Positions 22,731 to 33,158 of a stretch of DNA of 64,000 nucleotides are shown in pieces. Position 1 is the stretch's first letter, and every line of letters starts with the position of its first letter. The stretch comes from an uncultured Sphingomonadaceae bacterium (GTDB lineage Bacteria; Pseudomonadota; Alphaproteobacteria; Sphingomonadales; Sphingomonadaceae): contig CAIQHF010000022.1 of NCBI GenBank assembly GCA_903871605.1, positions 62,001-126,000 on the forward strand, read 5' to 3'. The position numbers were made by a program, and so were the translations under genes. Under the pieces are notes generated by a model that was given only the letters and a program-made list of their open reading frames with translations, made no database searches and had not been told where the DNA came from.

Positions 22731-25700
22731 GGGCTTCCTCCAAGCGGGCGGCGGGGACGGGCCGGCCCTTGCGGTGCGCGACGCTGAACACGACGGGCAC
22801 GAACATCAATGTTGCAAAAGTGGCGACGAGCAGGCCGCCGATGACCGCGCGACCAAGCGGCGCATTCTGTTCGCCGCCCTCGCCCAGCCCCAGCGCCATG
22901 GGCAACATGCCGATCACCATCGCGAGCGCGGTCATCAGCACCGGGCGAAAGCGGGTAACGCCCGCCTCGAACGCGGCCTTGGTCGCGTCGCCCAGCTCCT
23001 CGAGCTTCTCGCGGGCGAAGCTCACCACCAGGATCGAGTTGGCGGTGGCGACGCCCATGCACATGATCGCACCGATCAGCGCGGGCACCGACAGCTGCGT
23101 GCCCGTCAGGAACAGCATCCAGACGATCCCGGCGATCGCGCCAGGCAGCGCGGTGATGATCACGAACGGATCGAGCCAGCTCTGGAAGTTGACGACGATC
23201 AGCAGGTAGATCAGCACGATCGCGCCGAGCAGGCCGAAGAAGAGGCCGGAGAAGGCGACGTTCATCGTCGCATATTGGCCGCGCAACGTGACCGTCGTGC
23301 CCTTGGGCGCCTGCGCCTTCATGTCCTTCAGCATCGCGTTGATGTCGGCGCCGACCGCGCCGAGATCGCGGCCCGCCGGCGTCGCATAGATGTCGACGAG
23401 CGGCTGGATGTTGTAGTGGCTCACCACGACATTGGCGTTGTCCCGGCTGAGCGTTGCGACGCCGCCGAGCACCTGCGAGGCCGTGCTGCCCGATCCCGTG
23501 ACGGGGATGTTGTTGAGATCGTTCAGATTGCGGATGCGATATTCGGGCGACTGCGCGACGACGGGATAGGACACGCCGTTTTCCGGGTTCACGAAATAGA
23601 CCGGCGCGGTCTGCGACGTGCCCGCGAGCGCGTTGGCGACGCTGTTGGTGACGTCGCGTTCGGTGAGGCCATATTGGCCGATCCGCGTGCGATCGACATT
23701 GACGTGAAGCTGCGGCAGGCTCGACGACTGTTCGATACGGCCATCGGCGGCGCCCGGTATCGTCTTCAGCCGGCGCAGTATCTTCTGCGCATAGGCCATG
23801 TTCGCCTTGCCGTCCTTGCCGGCGACCTGGATGTCGATCGGCGCAGGCGCGCCGAAGTTCAGGATCTGGCTGGTGATGTCGGCAGGCAGGAAGGCGAAGT
23901 CGGTGCCCGGGAAATAGCGCGTCAACTGCTCGCGCATCGCCTTGATATAGTCGGCAGTCGGCTTGTGGCCTTCGCCCAGCGTGATCAGGATGTCGCCATC
24001 CTGCGAACCGACCGTTCCCGAATTATTATAGACCGTGTTGATGCCCGATACGGGCAGCCCGATATTGTCGACCACCGTGACCAGCTCGGACGGCGGGATG
24101 ATCTGCTTGATCCGGCGCTGGATCCGGTCGAATTCGGCCGCCGTGTCTTCGATGCGGGATCCCACCGGCGCACGGACGTGCAGCGTGATCTGGCCGGCAT
24201 CGATGCTGGGGAAGAAGTTGCGCCCGAGGAATGGCACCAGCAGGAACGACAGCGCGACGCAGACGAGGAAACCGATCGCGAAGACCTTGCGGGCATTGAG
24301 CGCGGTCTCGAGCAATCGGCCGTAGCCGGCACGCAGGCGTTCGAACCGGCGCTCGAAGCCGCGCTGGAACCGCACCAGCGGGTTGGAGGTCTCGGCACGC
24401 TCGTGCATGTCCGTATGCGGCTTGAGCAGATACATCGCCATCGTCGGCACGAGCGTGCGCGACAGCACGAACGAGCCGATCATCGCGAACACCACCGACA
24501 GCGCCAGCGGCACGAACAGGAAGCCCGCGATGCCCGGCAGGAAGAACATCGGCACGAACACGATGCAGATGCACAGCAGCGAGACGAACGCCGGGGTGAC
24601 GATCTGCGCGGCGCCGTCGAGGATCGCCTGGATGACCCCCTTCTTCTGCTCGAGATGATAGGTGATGCTCTCGATCGTCACCGTCGCATCGTCGACGAGG
24701 ATCCCGACCGCGAGGCTGAGCCCGCCCAGCGTCATCGTGTTGAGCGTGTTGCCGGTCGCCCCCAGGCAGATGATCGCGAAGAGGATGGCGAGCGGGATCG
24801 AGATCGCGATGATGACGGTCGAGCGCCACGATCCCAGGAACAGCAGGATCATCACCGAAGTGAGCGCGGCCGCGATCGCGCCCTCCTTGACCACGCCCGA
24901 GATCGCGGCGCGCACGAAGATCGACTGATCCCCGACCGGAAGCACCTTGAGCGACGACGGCAACGTCGCGGTCAGGCCGGGCAGCTTGTCCTTGACGCCC
25001 TGGACGATTGCCAGCGTCGACGTCGCGCCATTCTTGAGCACGGTCATCAGCACCGAACGCTTGCCGTCGACATGGACGATGTTCTGCTGCGGCGCCGATC
25101 CGTCGCGGACATGCGCCACGTCGCGCATATAGATCGTCGCGCCGCCGACCGTCTTGACCGGTAGATCGTTGAACGCCTCGACGGTGTCGGGCGTGTTGTT
25201 CAGCGCGACATTATACTGGAACGTGCCGATCTTGGCGAAGCCGACCGGGTTGATCTGATTCTGCGCGGCGATCGCGTTGCCCACATCCTGCGCGGACAGG
25301 CCCTTGGATTGCAGCGCCTGCGGATCGATATCGACCTGGACCTGGCGGGTCTTGCCGCCGGACGGCAGCGGCATCGCCGCACCGGGGACCGTCACCAGGC
25401 CCGGGCGGATCTGGTTCTGCGAGAGATCGAGCAGCTTCTGCTCGGACAGGCCCTGCCCGGATACGGCAAGCTGGAGGATCGGCACCGTCGATGCACTGTA
25501 GTTGAGGATCAGCGGCGGCGTGATCCCCGGCGGCATCTGCTTAAGCAGCGTCTGCGAAATCGCGGTGACCTGCGCGTTCGCGGTCTGGATGTTGGCGCTC
25601 GGCTGGAAATAGATCTTCACCACGCCGATACCCTGCATCGACTGGCTCTCGATATGCTCGATATCGTTGACCGTGGTAGTCAGCGCCTTCTCGAACGGGG

Positions 25701-25896
25701 TGATGATGCGGCCGGACATGTCGTCGGGCGACAGGCCCGAATATTGCCACGCGGTCGCGATCACCGGCACGCCGATATTGGGGAAGATATCGACCGGCGT
25801 GCGCGCGGCCTGCAGCACGCCGACGATCGCGATCAGGATCGCCATCACGATGAAGGTCAGCGGCCGGGCGAGGGCTATGCGGACGATGCCGTTCAT
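22723..25896 (-). CDS. RND multidrug efflux permease
   Basis: 1057 aa; GIVRIALARPLTFIVMAILIAIVGVLQAARTPVDIFPNI; GGLSLAVGILVDDATVTIE. Confidence 0.93.
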   Translation of the reverse strand: MNGIVRIALARPLTFIVMAILIAIVGVLQAARTPVDIFPNIGVPVIATAWQYSGLSPDDMSGRIITPFEKALTTTVNDIEHIESQSMQGIGVVKIYFQPSANIQTANAQVTAISQTLLKQMPPGITPPLILNYSASTVPILQLAVSGQGLSEQKLLDLSQNQIRPGLVTVPGAAMPLPSGGKTRQVQVDIDPQALQSKGLSAQDVGNAIAAQNQINPVGFAKIGTFQYNVALNNTPDTVEAFNDLPVKTVGGATIYMRDVAHVRDGSAPQQNIVHVDGKRSVLMTVLKNGATSTLAIVQGVKDKLPGLTATLPSSLKVLPVGDQSIFVRAAISGVVKEGAIAAALTSVMILLFLGSWRSTVIIAISIPLAILFAIICLGATGNTLNTMTLGGLSLAVGILVDDATVTIESITYHLEQKKGVIQAILDGAAQIVTPAFVSLLCICIVFVPMFFLPGIAGFLFVPLALSVVFAMIGSFVLSRTLVPTMAMYLLKPHTDMHERAETSNPLVRFQRGFERRFERLRAGYGRLLETALNARKVFAIGFLVCVALSFLLVPFLGRNFFPSIDAGQITLHVRAPVGSRIEDTAAEFDRIQRRIKQIIPPSELVTVVDNIGLPVSGINTVYNNSGTVGSQDGDILITLGEGHKPTADYIKAMREQLTRYFPGTDFAFLPADITSQILNFGAPAPIDIQVAGKDGKANMAYAQKILRRLKTIPGAADGRIEQSSSLPQLHVNVDRTRIGQYGLTERDVTNSVANALAGTSQTAPVYFVNPENGVSYPVVAQSPEYRIRNLNDLNNIPVTGSGSTASQVLGGVATLSRDNANVVVSHYNIQPLVDIYATPAGRDLGAVGADINAMLKDMKAQAPKGTTVTLRGQYATMNVAFSGLFFGLLGAIVLIYLLIVVNFQSWLDPFVIITALPGAIAGIVWMLFLTGTQLSVPALIGAIMCMGVATANSILVVSFAREKLEELGDATKAAFEAGVTRFRPVLMTALAMVIGMLPMALGLGEGGEQNAPLGRAVIGGLLVATFATLMFVPVVFSVAHRKGRPVPAARLEEAHA

Positions 25897-26074
25897 CGCT
25901 TTACTCTTTCAACATCGGCGAGGCCCGCAAGCGGCCGGGCAGGATACCGAGCCTCGCACTCAAACCGCTGAGGGGGTGCGGGGAAGCGAGGCTCGGCAAG
26001 GCGGCTTCTGCGCCGCAGTGCAGCGCGGGTCCAGTATGGATTTGCGCTCGATTGATACGTATAACATATCGATC

Positions 26075-27001
26075 ATGGAACTCCGTCACCTCCGATATTT
26101 CGTGCGCGTCGCAAGCGAGCTGCATTTCGGTCGTGCCGCGGAGCAGCTGGGAATCTCGCAGCCGCCACTCAGCCAACAGATCAGGCAGCTGGAGGTCGAG
26201 CTCGGCGTGCAGCTGTTCGAACGATCGAGCCGGCGCGTGCGCCTGACGGTCGCCGGCCGCTTGTTTCTCGACGAGGCGAGGGCGACGCTCGAGCGCGCCG
26301 AGCACGCGATCAGCGTCACGCGCCGCGCCGCGAGAGGAGAGCTTGGCGAGCTCAGCTTCGGGCTTTCGGCGTCGGCGCTGTTCACGCCGATCTTCGCCGA
26401 TGCGCTCACGACCTTCCGGCGGCGCTATCCCGATGTCCATCTCGACCTGACGGAACGCGCCTTGACCGCGCAGCGCGAGGCGGTGGCTGCGGGAACGCTC
26501 GACATCGGCCTGGTCCGCAGCGGCCGTCGGCTCGTCCTGCCGCCGGACGTCTCGGCGACGGCGTTGGCGACCGATCGCATGTATGTCGCGATGCGTATCG
26601 ACCATCGGCTGGCATCGACCGACACGGTCATCGACGTCGCCGAGCTCGCCGACGAGCCGATGGTCCACTACCCCTATGACTTCGAGGGTTTCCAGGAGGA
26701 CTTGCACCGCCTGTTCGGCAACGCCGGGCTGCGGCCGCGGATCGTGCAGGAGGCGCACGAAATGTCGACGCTGCTCGGGCTGGTCTCGGCCGGGCTGGGC
26801 ATCACCGTGCTTCCCGCCTCGCTGCGCCGATTGCACATTGCCAACCTTCATTATCGTGAGATCGGCGGCGACGATGCGCTCAGCCGGATGTGGTTGATCC
26901 GCAATGTCGTTCGCCCCCGCCCGACCGCGCTCGCCTTTCTCGACCTCATCCTCCCGCACGGGCAGACGCTGCCCGATTCCGCGCCGCCCGAAACACGCTG
27001 A
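26075..27001 (+). CDS. LysR family transcriptional regulator
   Basis: MELRHLRYFVRVASELHFGRAAEQLGISQPPLSQQIRQLE; divergent from RND operon. Confidence 0.9.
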   Translation: MELRHLRYFVRVASELHFGRAAEQLGISQPPLSQQIRQLEVELGVQLFERSSRRVRLTVAGRLFLDEARATLERAEHAISVTRRAARGELGELSFGLSASALFTPIFADALTTFRRRYPDVHLDLTERALTAQREAVAAGTLDIGLVRSGRRLVLPPDVSATALATDRMYVAMRIDHRLASTDTVIDVAELADEPMVHYPYDFEGFQEDLHRLFGNAGLRPRIVQEAHEMSTLLGLVSAGLGITVLPASLRRLHIANLHYREIGGDDALSRMWLIRNVVRPRPTALAFLDLILPHGQTLPDSAPPETR

Positions 27002-27043
27002 GGCGACTGTTCGGCCAGCGTGGGCGGTGCTAACCGCGCGAAG

Positions 27044-28150
27044 ATGACGCAGCCCGCCTCGATCGGCATCGTGATGCACGACTTTCCCCTGGGCGGCACC
27101 GAGCGGATCGCGCTGCGGCTCGCGCGCGGCTGGATCGGCCTGGGGGTGGCGGTCACCCTCTTTTGCGGCGATCGCCACGGGCCCTTGCTGGCCATGGTGC
27201 CGGACGGCGCGACGCTGGTCTGCGCCGATCCGCCCATCCCGCGCGGCCCGGGATCGCGCCTGCGTCTGGGCCGTGCAGCGGCAGGTTATTTTGCGGCGCA
27301 CCGCGTCGACGCCTTGTTCGTTCCGGGCAATTTCCATTGGGAGGTGGTGCCCGCCCTCGCCGCGATCCCGAAACGGCCGGCGATTGTCGCGCAGATCAGC
27401 TCGCCGCTCACGCTGCCACGGCGCGGGCGTCTGATGCAGTGGCGCTTCCGTCGCCGCATGCGTCGCCTGCTGGGCCAGGCCGACCGATTGATCGCCATGG
27501 ACGAGGCCGCCCGCGTCCGCGCCGATGCGATGATGGGCGCTGCAATGGCGCGGCGCATACCCCTGCCTGCGCTCGACGACGACGACGCGCGGCCGATGTC
27601 GGCCGCCACCGGGCGAACGATCCTCGCCGCGGGACGACTGATCCGTCAGAAGGGATTCGATCTGCTGATCGAGGCGTTCGCCGAGCTCGACGATCCGCTT
27701 GCGCGGCTGGTGATTGTCGGCAGTGGCCCCGAGGACGCGGCGCTCCACCGCCAGGTCGAGCGGCACGGGCTTGTCGGGCGCGTGACGCTCGCGGGCTATG
27801 CGCCCGATATCCGTCCCTATCTCGATTCCGCGCGCTGCTTCGTCCTACCCTCTCGCTTCGAAGGCTATGGCGCGGTGATCATCGAGGCGCTGGGTGCTGG
27901 CCGCCCGGTCATCGCGACCGCCTCGACCCCGGCGGTCGACGACGTGCTGACCACGCCCGAGCACGGCATCATCGTGCCGGTCGGCGACATCGGCGCGCTG
28001 ACCGCGGCGCTGCGCGCGCTGCTCGATCGCGCGGCGCCCGACCCCGACCGCCTCGCGCAGGCGGTCTCGGCCTATCGGATCGGTGGCGGCGGCAGCGCCT
28101 ATCTCGACGTCGTCGCCGAGGCGATGGCAGCGCGGGACGCGCGCCGATGA
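27044..28150 (+). CDS. Glycosyltransferase family 4-like
   Basis: GGTERIALRLARG; RLIRQKGFDLLIEAFAEL; LPSRFEGYGAVIIEALGAGRPVI. Confidence 0.82.
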   Translation: MTQPASIGIVMHDFPLGGTERIALRLARGWIGLGVAVTLFCGDRHGPLLAMVPDGATLVCADPPIPRGPGSRLRLGRAAAGYFAAHRVDALFVPGNFHWEVVPALAAIPKRPAIVAQISSPLTLPRRGRLMQWRFRRRMRRLLGQADRLIAMDEAARVRADAMMGAAMARRIPLPALDDDDARPMSAATGRTILAAGRLIRQKGFDLLIEAFAELDDPLARLVIVGSGPEDAALHRQVERHGLVGRVTLAGYAPDIRPYLDSARCFVLPSRFEGYGAVIIEALGAGRPVIATASTPAVDDVLTTPEHGIIVPVGDIGALTAALRALLDRAAPDPDRLAQAVSAYRIGGGGSAYLDVVAEAMAARDARR

Positions 28151-29220
28151 TCCGCATCGCCTATATCATCAATTCGGTGGAAGGCGGCGGCGCGGCGCTT
28201 CCCGTACCCTCGATCGCCGACGTGCTCCGCGAAGGCGGCGCCGACATCCGGGTGCTCGCCCTCACCCGCCGCGACGGCCGCGCGCTTGCCGCGATGGAGG
28301 CCGCCGGGCTCGAGGTGCACGTGCGGGACGGTGGCGAGACGGACCATCGCGCGGCGCTGGTCTGGCTCGACCGCGAAATTGCAGCACTACGGCCGACGCA
28401 TCTGTGGACGTCGCTGACACGCGCGACGCTGCTCGGTCAGCTGGTCGGCTTGCGCCGTCGCCTGCCCGTCGCGAGTTGGCAGCATGCCGCCTATCTCAAA
28501 CCCGGCAACCGCCGGCTGCTGCGGGCGATGCAGCCGCTTTCCAGGCTGTGGATCGGCGATTCCGACGCGGTGACGCGGCTTACCGCCGAGCGGCTCAAGG
28601 TGCCCGCCTCCCGCCTGATGCAATGGCCGATCTTCCGCGCCGACCCCGACGCGCCGCAATCCGTCGCGTGGACGGCCGGAAGCCCGGTTCGGATCGGCAG
28701 CCTCGGTCGATTGCACCTGGTCAAGGGCTATGATGTGCTGATCGATGCGCTCGCCGCGCTCCCGCCAGGCGTCGCGCCCTACCAGCTGTCGATCGCGGGA
28801 GACGGCGCGGAGCGGGACGCCCTGCAAGCGCGCGCCAACGCCCTCGGGCTGACCGACGTGCGTCTGGTCGGCTATGCCGACGATCCGCGCGCCTTTCTGG
28901 CGGGGCTGCACCTCTACGTCCAGCCGTCGCGTTCGGAGGGGCTTTGCGTCGCGGCGCACGAGGCGATGCAGGCAGGGCTGCCCGTCGTCGCCAGCGCGGT
29001 CGGCCAGCTGCCCTATTCGATCGTCGACGGCCGATCGGGGTTCACGGTGCCACCAAACGATGCGCCGGCGTTGGCGCGGGCCCTCGCGACGATGCTGTCA
29101 CGGCCCGACGACCTCGCCGCGATCGGCGCCACCGCCCGGATCGACGTGCTCGACCGCTTCGGCCCCGATCACTTCCGCGCCGCCGGGCTGGCGGTGCTCG
29201 ATCGGTTGCGCTCTTTCTAA
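28147..29220 (+). CDS. Glycosyltransferase family 4-like
   Basis: LGRLHLVKGYDVLIDALAALP; LYVQPSRSEGLCVAAHEAMQAGLPVVAS; 4-nt overlap with upstream GT. Confidence 0.82.
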   Translation: MIRIAYIINSVEGGGAALPVPSIADVLREGGADIRVLALTRRDGRALAAMEAAGLEVHVRDGGETDHRAALVWLDREIAALRPTHLWTSLTRATLLGQLVGLRRRLPVASWQHAAYLKPGNRRLLRAMQPLSRLWIGDSDAVTRLTAERLKVPASRLMQWPIFRADPDAPQSVAWTAGSPVRIGSLGRLHLVKGYDVLIDALAALPPGVAPYQLSIAGDGAERDALQARANALGLTDVRLVGYADDPRAFLAGLHLYVQPSRSEGLCVAAHEAMQAGLPVVASAVGQLPYSIVDGRSGFTVPPNDAPALARALATMLSRPDDLAAIGATARIDVLDRFGPDHFRAAGLAVLDRLRSF

Positions 29221-30107
29221 CGTCGCCGCGGTTCGCGCCGCGCAAGCACCGCGAGACTGCGCGGCGAGAGCACCCTCCGCTTGACGTCGACCAGCGTCCG
29301 CTCGCCGACCGATGACAGCGTGTGCAACCCTTGATCGAAGGGCGCGAAGCCTGCAGGTGCGCGGATCGCATCTCCCGCCTCGGCGACGAAGAGGTCCGGC
29401 GTCAGTCGCTCGATCGCCAAAGGCCGTATCGCGCCGCCATAGGTCGCGCTGCAATCCTGAACAGGGAGCACCAGCCGGCCGTCGACCATCGCGGGGGTGC
29501 CGCCCGGCCGGCTGCTCGTCGGATCGCGGCGGAGCGGATTGGCGAGATGTGCGTGCCACGGACCCTCGAGCCGCTCCGCCCACGCCGCGAACAGCGCACC
29601 GGTCTTGTCGACCGCGCGGTCGGTGGACGAATAGAGCAGCCACCAAAGCCCGTCGTGGAAGACCGGCGTCGCGTCGACGGCGACATGATCGAGCGCCACG
29701 CGCGTGGCCGGCACCCAGCGCCAGGGAAACGCCTCGGCGCGATAGAGTGTGAGCGCCCCGGAGCGATGCGCCTCGGGGAGCATCCACGTCTCGCCCTGGG
29801 CCTCGAACACATAGGGATAGGAAAGATGCCACGGCTCGTCGAGCACGCGACGGCGGTCGAGCAGCACGAAATCGGCATCGAACAGCAGACATTCGATGAC
29901 GCCGCGCCGGGTGCGATAATCATAGAGCTCGACGAAGACATGCAGGCGACCGTCGCGGACCAGCCCGAATGGATCGGCGAGGAAGCGCAGATATCCCTCC
30001 CCGGGAAGCCAGCTGTGCGCATGACCAGCGATGGTTCCGTCACGCAGGATCGTCTCGATCGGCGCATCGACGAGAAGCGGACGCCAGATGTCTTTGGCAA
30101 GCGGCAT
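29217..30107 (-). CDS. Glucosamine inositolphosphorylceramide transferase 1-like N-terminal (beta-propeller) family protein
   Basis: FLADPFGLVRDGRLHVFVELYDYRTRRGVIE, PWHLSYPYVFEAQGETWMLPEA, VDATPVFHDGLWWLLYSS. Confidence 0.6.
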   Translation of the reverse strand: MPLAKDIWRPLLVDAPIETILRDGTIAGHAHSWLPGEGYLRFLADPFGLVRDGRLHVFVELYDYRTRRGVIECLLFDADFVLLDRRRVLDEPWHLSYPYVFEAQGETWMLPEAHRSGALTLYRAEAFPWRWVPATRVALDHVAVDATPVFHDGLWWLLYSSTDRAVDKTGALFAAWAERLEGPWHAHLANPLRRDPTSSRPGGTPAMVDGRLVLPVQDCSATYGGAIRPLAIERLTPDLFVAEAGDAIRAPAGFAPFDQGLHTLSSVGERTLVDVKRRVLSPRSLAVLARREPRRR

Positions 30108-30147
30108 GGCGTTTCCCCTCCCACGCGCGCCGCACGGGGGCAAGCGG

Positions 30148-31368
30148 TCAGGCGCGAGCGCCGTCAAGACGATCGGTCGCCGACCCGGCCGACGATGATC
30201 GCGCCGGCGCGGTCGGGCGGCTCGCGGCGGCCAGCACGGCACGCGCCGCGCGCAACGCCGACGGTTCGTCGGTAAGATCGAAGCTGCGCGCGAAGAGCGC
30301 CTCCTGCACCGGCCGATAGCCGACCTGACGCTGTTCTGCGCGATCGAGCGCGGCGCCCAGCGATGCGGGACCGTCGATCACCGCGCCGGCCTGCCAATGT
30401 GCATAGTTGGGATTGCCGATCCAGTCGACGCCGTGGCTGTCGAGGAAGACACAGGGTCGCGGCCGCTGAAGGAATTCATAGACCTGGCTGCTGACGTCGC
30501 CGAGATAGATGTCGGCCGCGGACGTATAGGTCATGTCGGTGCTGGCGCGGCTGCCGAGATCGACATGGATGTTGGGCGCCGCGAGCACGCCGGGATCGAT
30601 CTCGCCCGGCCGGTCGATGCGCAACCGATCGATGGTCAGCACGAACCGGCGCTGGAACAGCATGACATGCGGCGCGAAGATCAGATTATAGCGATCGTCG
30701 TGCACGAAGTGGTCGAGCACCGCGCGGCCGTGCCGGAACCAAGACGAGAGATGCGGCGACGGATGGGGATTGTAGAGGACGGTCGGCTTGCCGTTCGCCT
30801 GAAAAGGCAGGCGTGCCGGCGTCTCGGGGAGCAGATCGAATTTGGGATAGCCGACGATCGTGAGGCGGTCGGCCGGGACCCCCGCCTCCGCGATCAGCCG
30901 GTCGCGAATCTTGGGCCCCGAGACCAGGACATGATCGAACTCGGCGCTCGCCTTGTCGAAACCGATCGCGCGATCGCCGGCGCCATGCCGCGTATGGATC
31001 AAGCGCAGTCCCGAGAGGCCGTAGCGCGTCTTGAGCAACAGCGAGGTCTTCTCGGCGACTACCAGCGCGTCGAGCGATCCGAAGAAGTCGAGATTGTCGC
31101 GATAGATGCCGAGCTTGGTCGCAGGCAGAAGCGCCTCGAGGTGACGGGCGGCGAAACGCGTCAGCGGTTTGCGCAGCGCAAGCTCGATGATCGGAAGAGC
31201 GACGCCTTTTTCCGCGCACAGACGCCGCACCTCGTCGGTCAGCCGTGCATTGCTCGTGGCGATCACGATCTCGGTCGACGGCGACAATCCGGCGAGCGCG
31301 ATCGCGATCGGCAAGGAGTGCGCGACCTGGTGGATTTGATCGTGGTTGAAAAGAAAACCGATTTTCAT
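30148..31368 (-). CDS. CDP-glycerol glycerophosphotransferase-like / glycosyltransferase-like protein
   Basis: MKIGFLFNHDQIHQVAHS; TVLYNPHPSPHLSSW; TYTSAADIYLGDVSSQVYEFLQRPRPCVFL. Confidence 0.5.
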   Translation of the reverse strand: MKIGFLFNHDQIHQVAHSLPIAIALAGLSPSTEIVIATSNARLTDEVRRLCAEKGVALPIIELALRKPLTRFAARHLEALLPATKLGIYRDNLDFFGSLDALVVAEKTSLLLKTRYGLSGLRLIHTRHGAGDRAIGFDKASAEFDHVLVSGPKIRDRLIAEAGVPADRLTIVGYPKFDLLPETPARLPFQANGKPTVLYNPHPSPHLSSWFRHGRAVLDHFVHDDRYNLIFAPHVMLFQRRFVLTIDRLRIDRPGEIDPGVLAAPNIHVDLGSRASTDMTYTSAADIYLGDVSSQVYEFLQRPRPCVFLDSHGVDWIGNPNYAHWQAGAVIDGPASLGAALDRAEQRQVGYRPVQEALFARSFDLTDEPSALRAARAVLAAASRPTAPARSSSAGSATDRLDGARA

Positions 31369-31507
31369 GCTGCTCTGCGTCTCGATGCGGGGCCCGTGGC
31401 ATAGCAGACCGCAAGCGTGCGCACCCCTCATCATGTTAGGGTGCCTGCAGACGCGTTTCGCGTGCCAGCCCCGTGCATTCGCGGCCGTTCCTCGCTAGGG
31501 GGCGCCG

Positions 31508-32869
31508 ATGACCGAGCCCGCCCATCAAAGCCGCTCCGAATCCGGCCTGACCCGCGTCCTGTCCAACCTCGCCCATCTGCTGGGCGGCAAGGCCGCGGCG
31601 GGGTTGATGAGCCTCGTCTATCTGGTCGTCGTCGCGCGCACACTCGGCGCGCGCGACTATGGCGTTCTGGTCCTCGTCAACGGCTATGTGCTGTTCGTCG
31701 GCAGCCTGATCGCGTTTTCGGGCTTTCACGGCGTGGTACGTTACGGAACGCTCGCGCTCGAGGCGCGCGATCCCGCCCGGCTGGCGCGGATCGTTCGCTT
31801 CATGGCGTTGGTCGAGCTTGTCTTCGGGCTGCTCGCCCTGGTCGTCACGGCTGCGCTGGTGCCGTTCGTCGGGCCACGCTTGGGATGGTCGACGGATGCG
31901 ATGCGGATCGCGGTCCCCTACAGCCTTGCCGTGTTCGCGACGGTGCGCGCGACGCCGCAGGGGCTGCTTCAGCTCGCCAACCGATTCGATCTGATCGGCC
32001 TGCATCAAGCGGTCTCGCCCACCGTCCGACTGATCGGTACCGTGATTGTCTGGGCGACGGGGCCGAGCCTCCATGCCTTTCTCGTCGTCTGGCTGATCTC
32101 GTCGCTCGCCGAGGGCGCGGCGATGTGGGGCATGGGGCTGGTCGGCTGGCGTCGACTGATGGGAGGCGAGCGGCTGCCGGGTCCGTGGCGGGGCGTGCTG
32201 CGCGAGGATCGCGGTTTCGGACGGTTCACGCTCGTCGCCAATCTCGACATCACGCTGCAGGAACTCGCCCCCAACCTTGCACCGCTGACGATCGGATGGA
32301 TGCTCGGCCCGATCGCCGCGGGGCTGTTCTCGCTCGCGATGCGCGCGACCAACCTCCTCCAGCAACCCGCCAAGCTGCTCAGTCAGGCGAGCTATGCGGT
32401 GCTCGCCGACCAGGTCGCCAAGCGTCGCTTCGGCCAGCTGCGGCGGACGGTATGGCGCAGCGCCGCGCTGGCCGGCTCGATTGCGACGCCGATCGTGCTC
32501 GCGCTTTGGCTTGCCGGCGACCGGCTGCTCCCGCTGATCGGCGGCAGGACGTTTCGCGGCGGCTCGACGATCGTGACGCTGATCGCCGGCGCCAGACTCT
32601 GCGGCTTGATTGCCTCGCCCATCTCGTCCGGGCTGACCGCCTTGGGCCGGCCGCAACGCTCGATGCTGGTCACGCTCGCGACCAACCTGGCGCTCTACCC
32701 GCTCCTGCCCGTGTTGATCCTGTGGATCGGCCTGCACGGCGCGGGGCTTCATGCGCTGCTCCAGAACGTGGTCGCGACGACTATGCTGATCCTGTTCTTC
32801 GCGCGCGACGCGCGCGATCCTCGCCCGTCTTCCGCCGCGGCGGCGCCGGGCGGCCTCGGCTCCGACTGA
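31508..32869 (+). CDS. Polysaccharide/lipopolysaccharide flippase (Wzx-like)
   Basis: ~12 TM pattern, LAHLLGGKAAAGLMSLVYLVVVARTLGARDYG. Confidence 0.8.
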   Translation: MTEPAHQSRSESGLTRVLSNLAHLLGGKAAAGLMSLVYLVVVARTLGARDYGVLVLVNGYVLFVGSLIAFSGFHGVVRYGTLALEARDPARLARIVRFMALVELVFGLLALVVTAALVPFVGPRLGWSTDAMRIAVPYSLAVFATVRATPQGLLQLANRFDLIGLHQAVSPTVRLIGTVIVWATGPSLHAFLVVWLISSLAEGAAMWGMGLVGWRRLMGGERLPGPWRGVLREDRGFGRFTLVANLDITLQELAPNLAPLTIGWMLGPIAAGLFSLAMRATNLLQQPAKLLSQASYAVLADQVAKRRFGQLRRTVWRSAALAGSIATPIVLALWLAGDRLLPLIGGRTFRGGSTIVTLIAGARLCGLIASPISSGLTALGRPQRSMLVTLATNLALYPLLPVLILWIGLHGAGLHALLQNVVATTMLILFFARDARDPRPSSAAAAPGGLGSD

Positions 32870-33099
32870 CGGGCCGATGCGCCAACTCGGCCGAGGTTCG
32901 GCCGCAGGGGTCGCGTGGCAGTATCGGGCGAAGGGCGCCTTCCCCGCGACGATCGTCGGCAGCGCCGCCGTCCCTTGTTCAGAGCATGGGAACGACCGCC
33001 TCCTGCGCGTGCCACGACGCTCCGGAACCGCGTCGGCAAGATCCCGGACGCATTCTTGGAAGATATTGCGCTGCACCGCACAACAACGCCGAAATAACT

Positions 33100-33158
33100 C
33101 GACTCGTCGATATTGATAAACGACTCGTCGTAATCAATTTATGATAGTATAGACTATC
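33100..33158. promoter_or_regulatory. Operator-like palindromes in AT-rich region upstream of rpfF-like gene
   Basis: CGACTCGTCG at 33100-33109 and 33121-33130 (21 bp apart), plus GATAGT-ATAG-ACTATC at 33143-33158. Confidence 0.4.

Noticed and set aside
22621-25164. 847-aa plus-strand ORF
   Set aside because: Antisense shadow of the RND permease in GC-rich DNA; His/Arg/Asp-rich low-complexity translation with no family signature.
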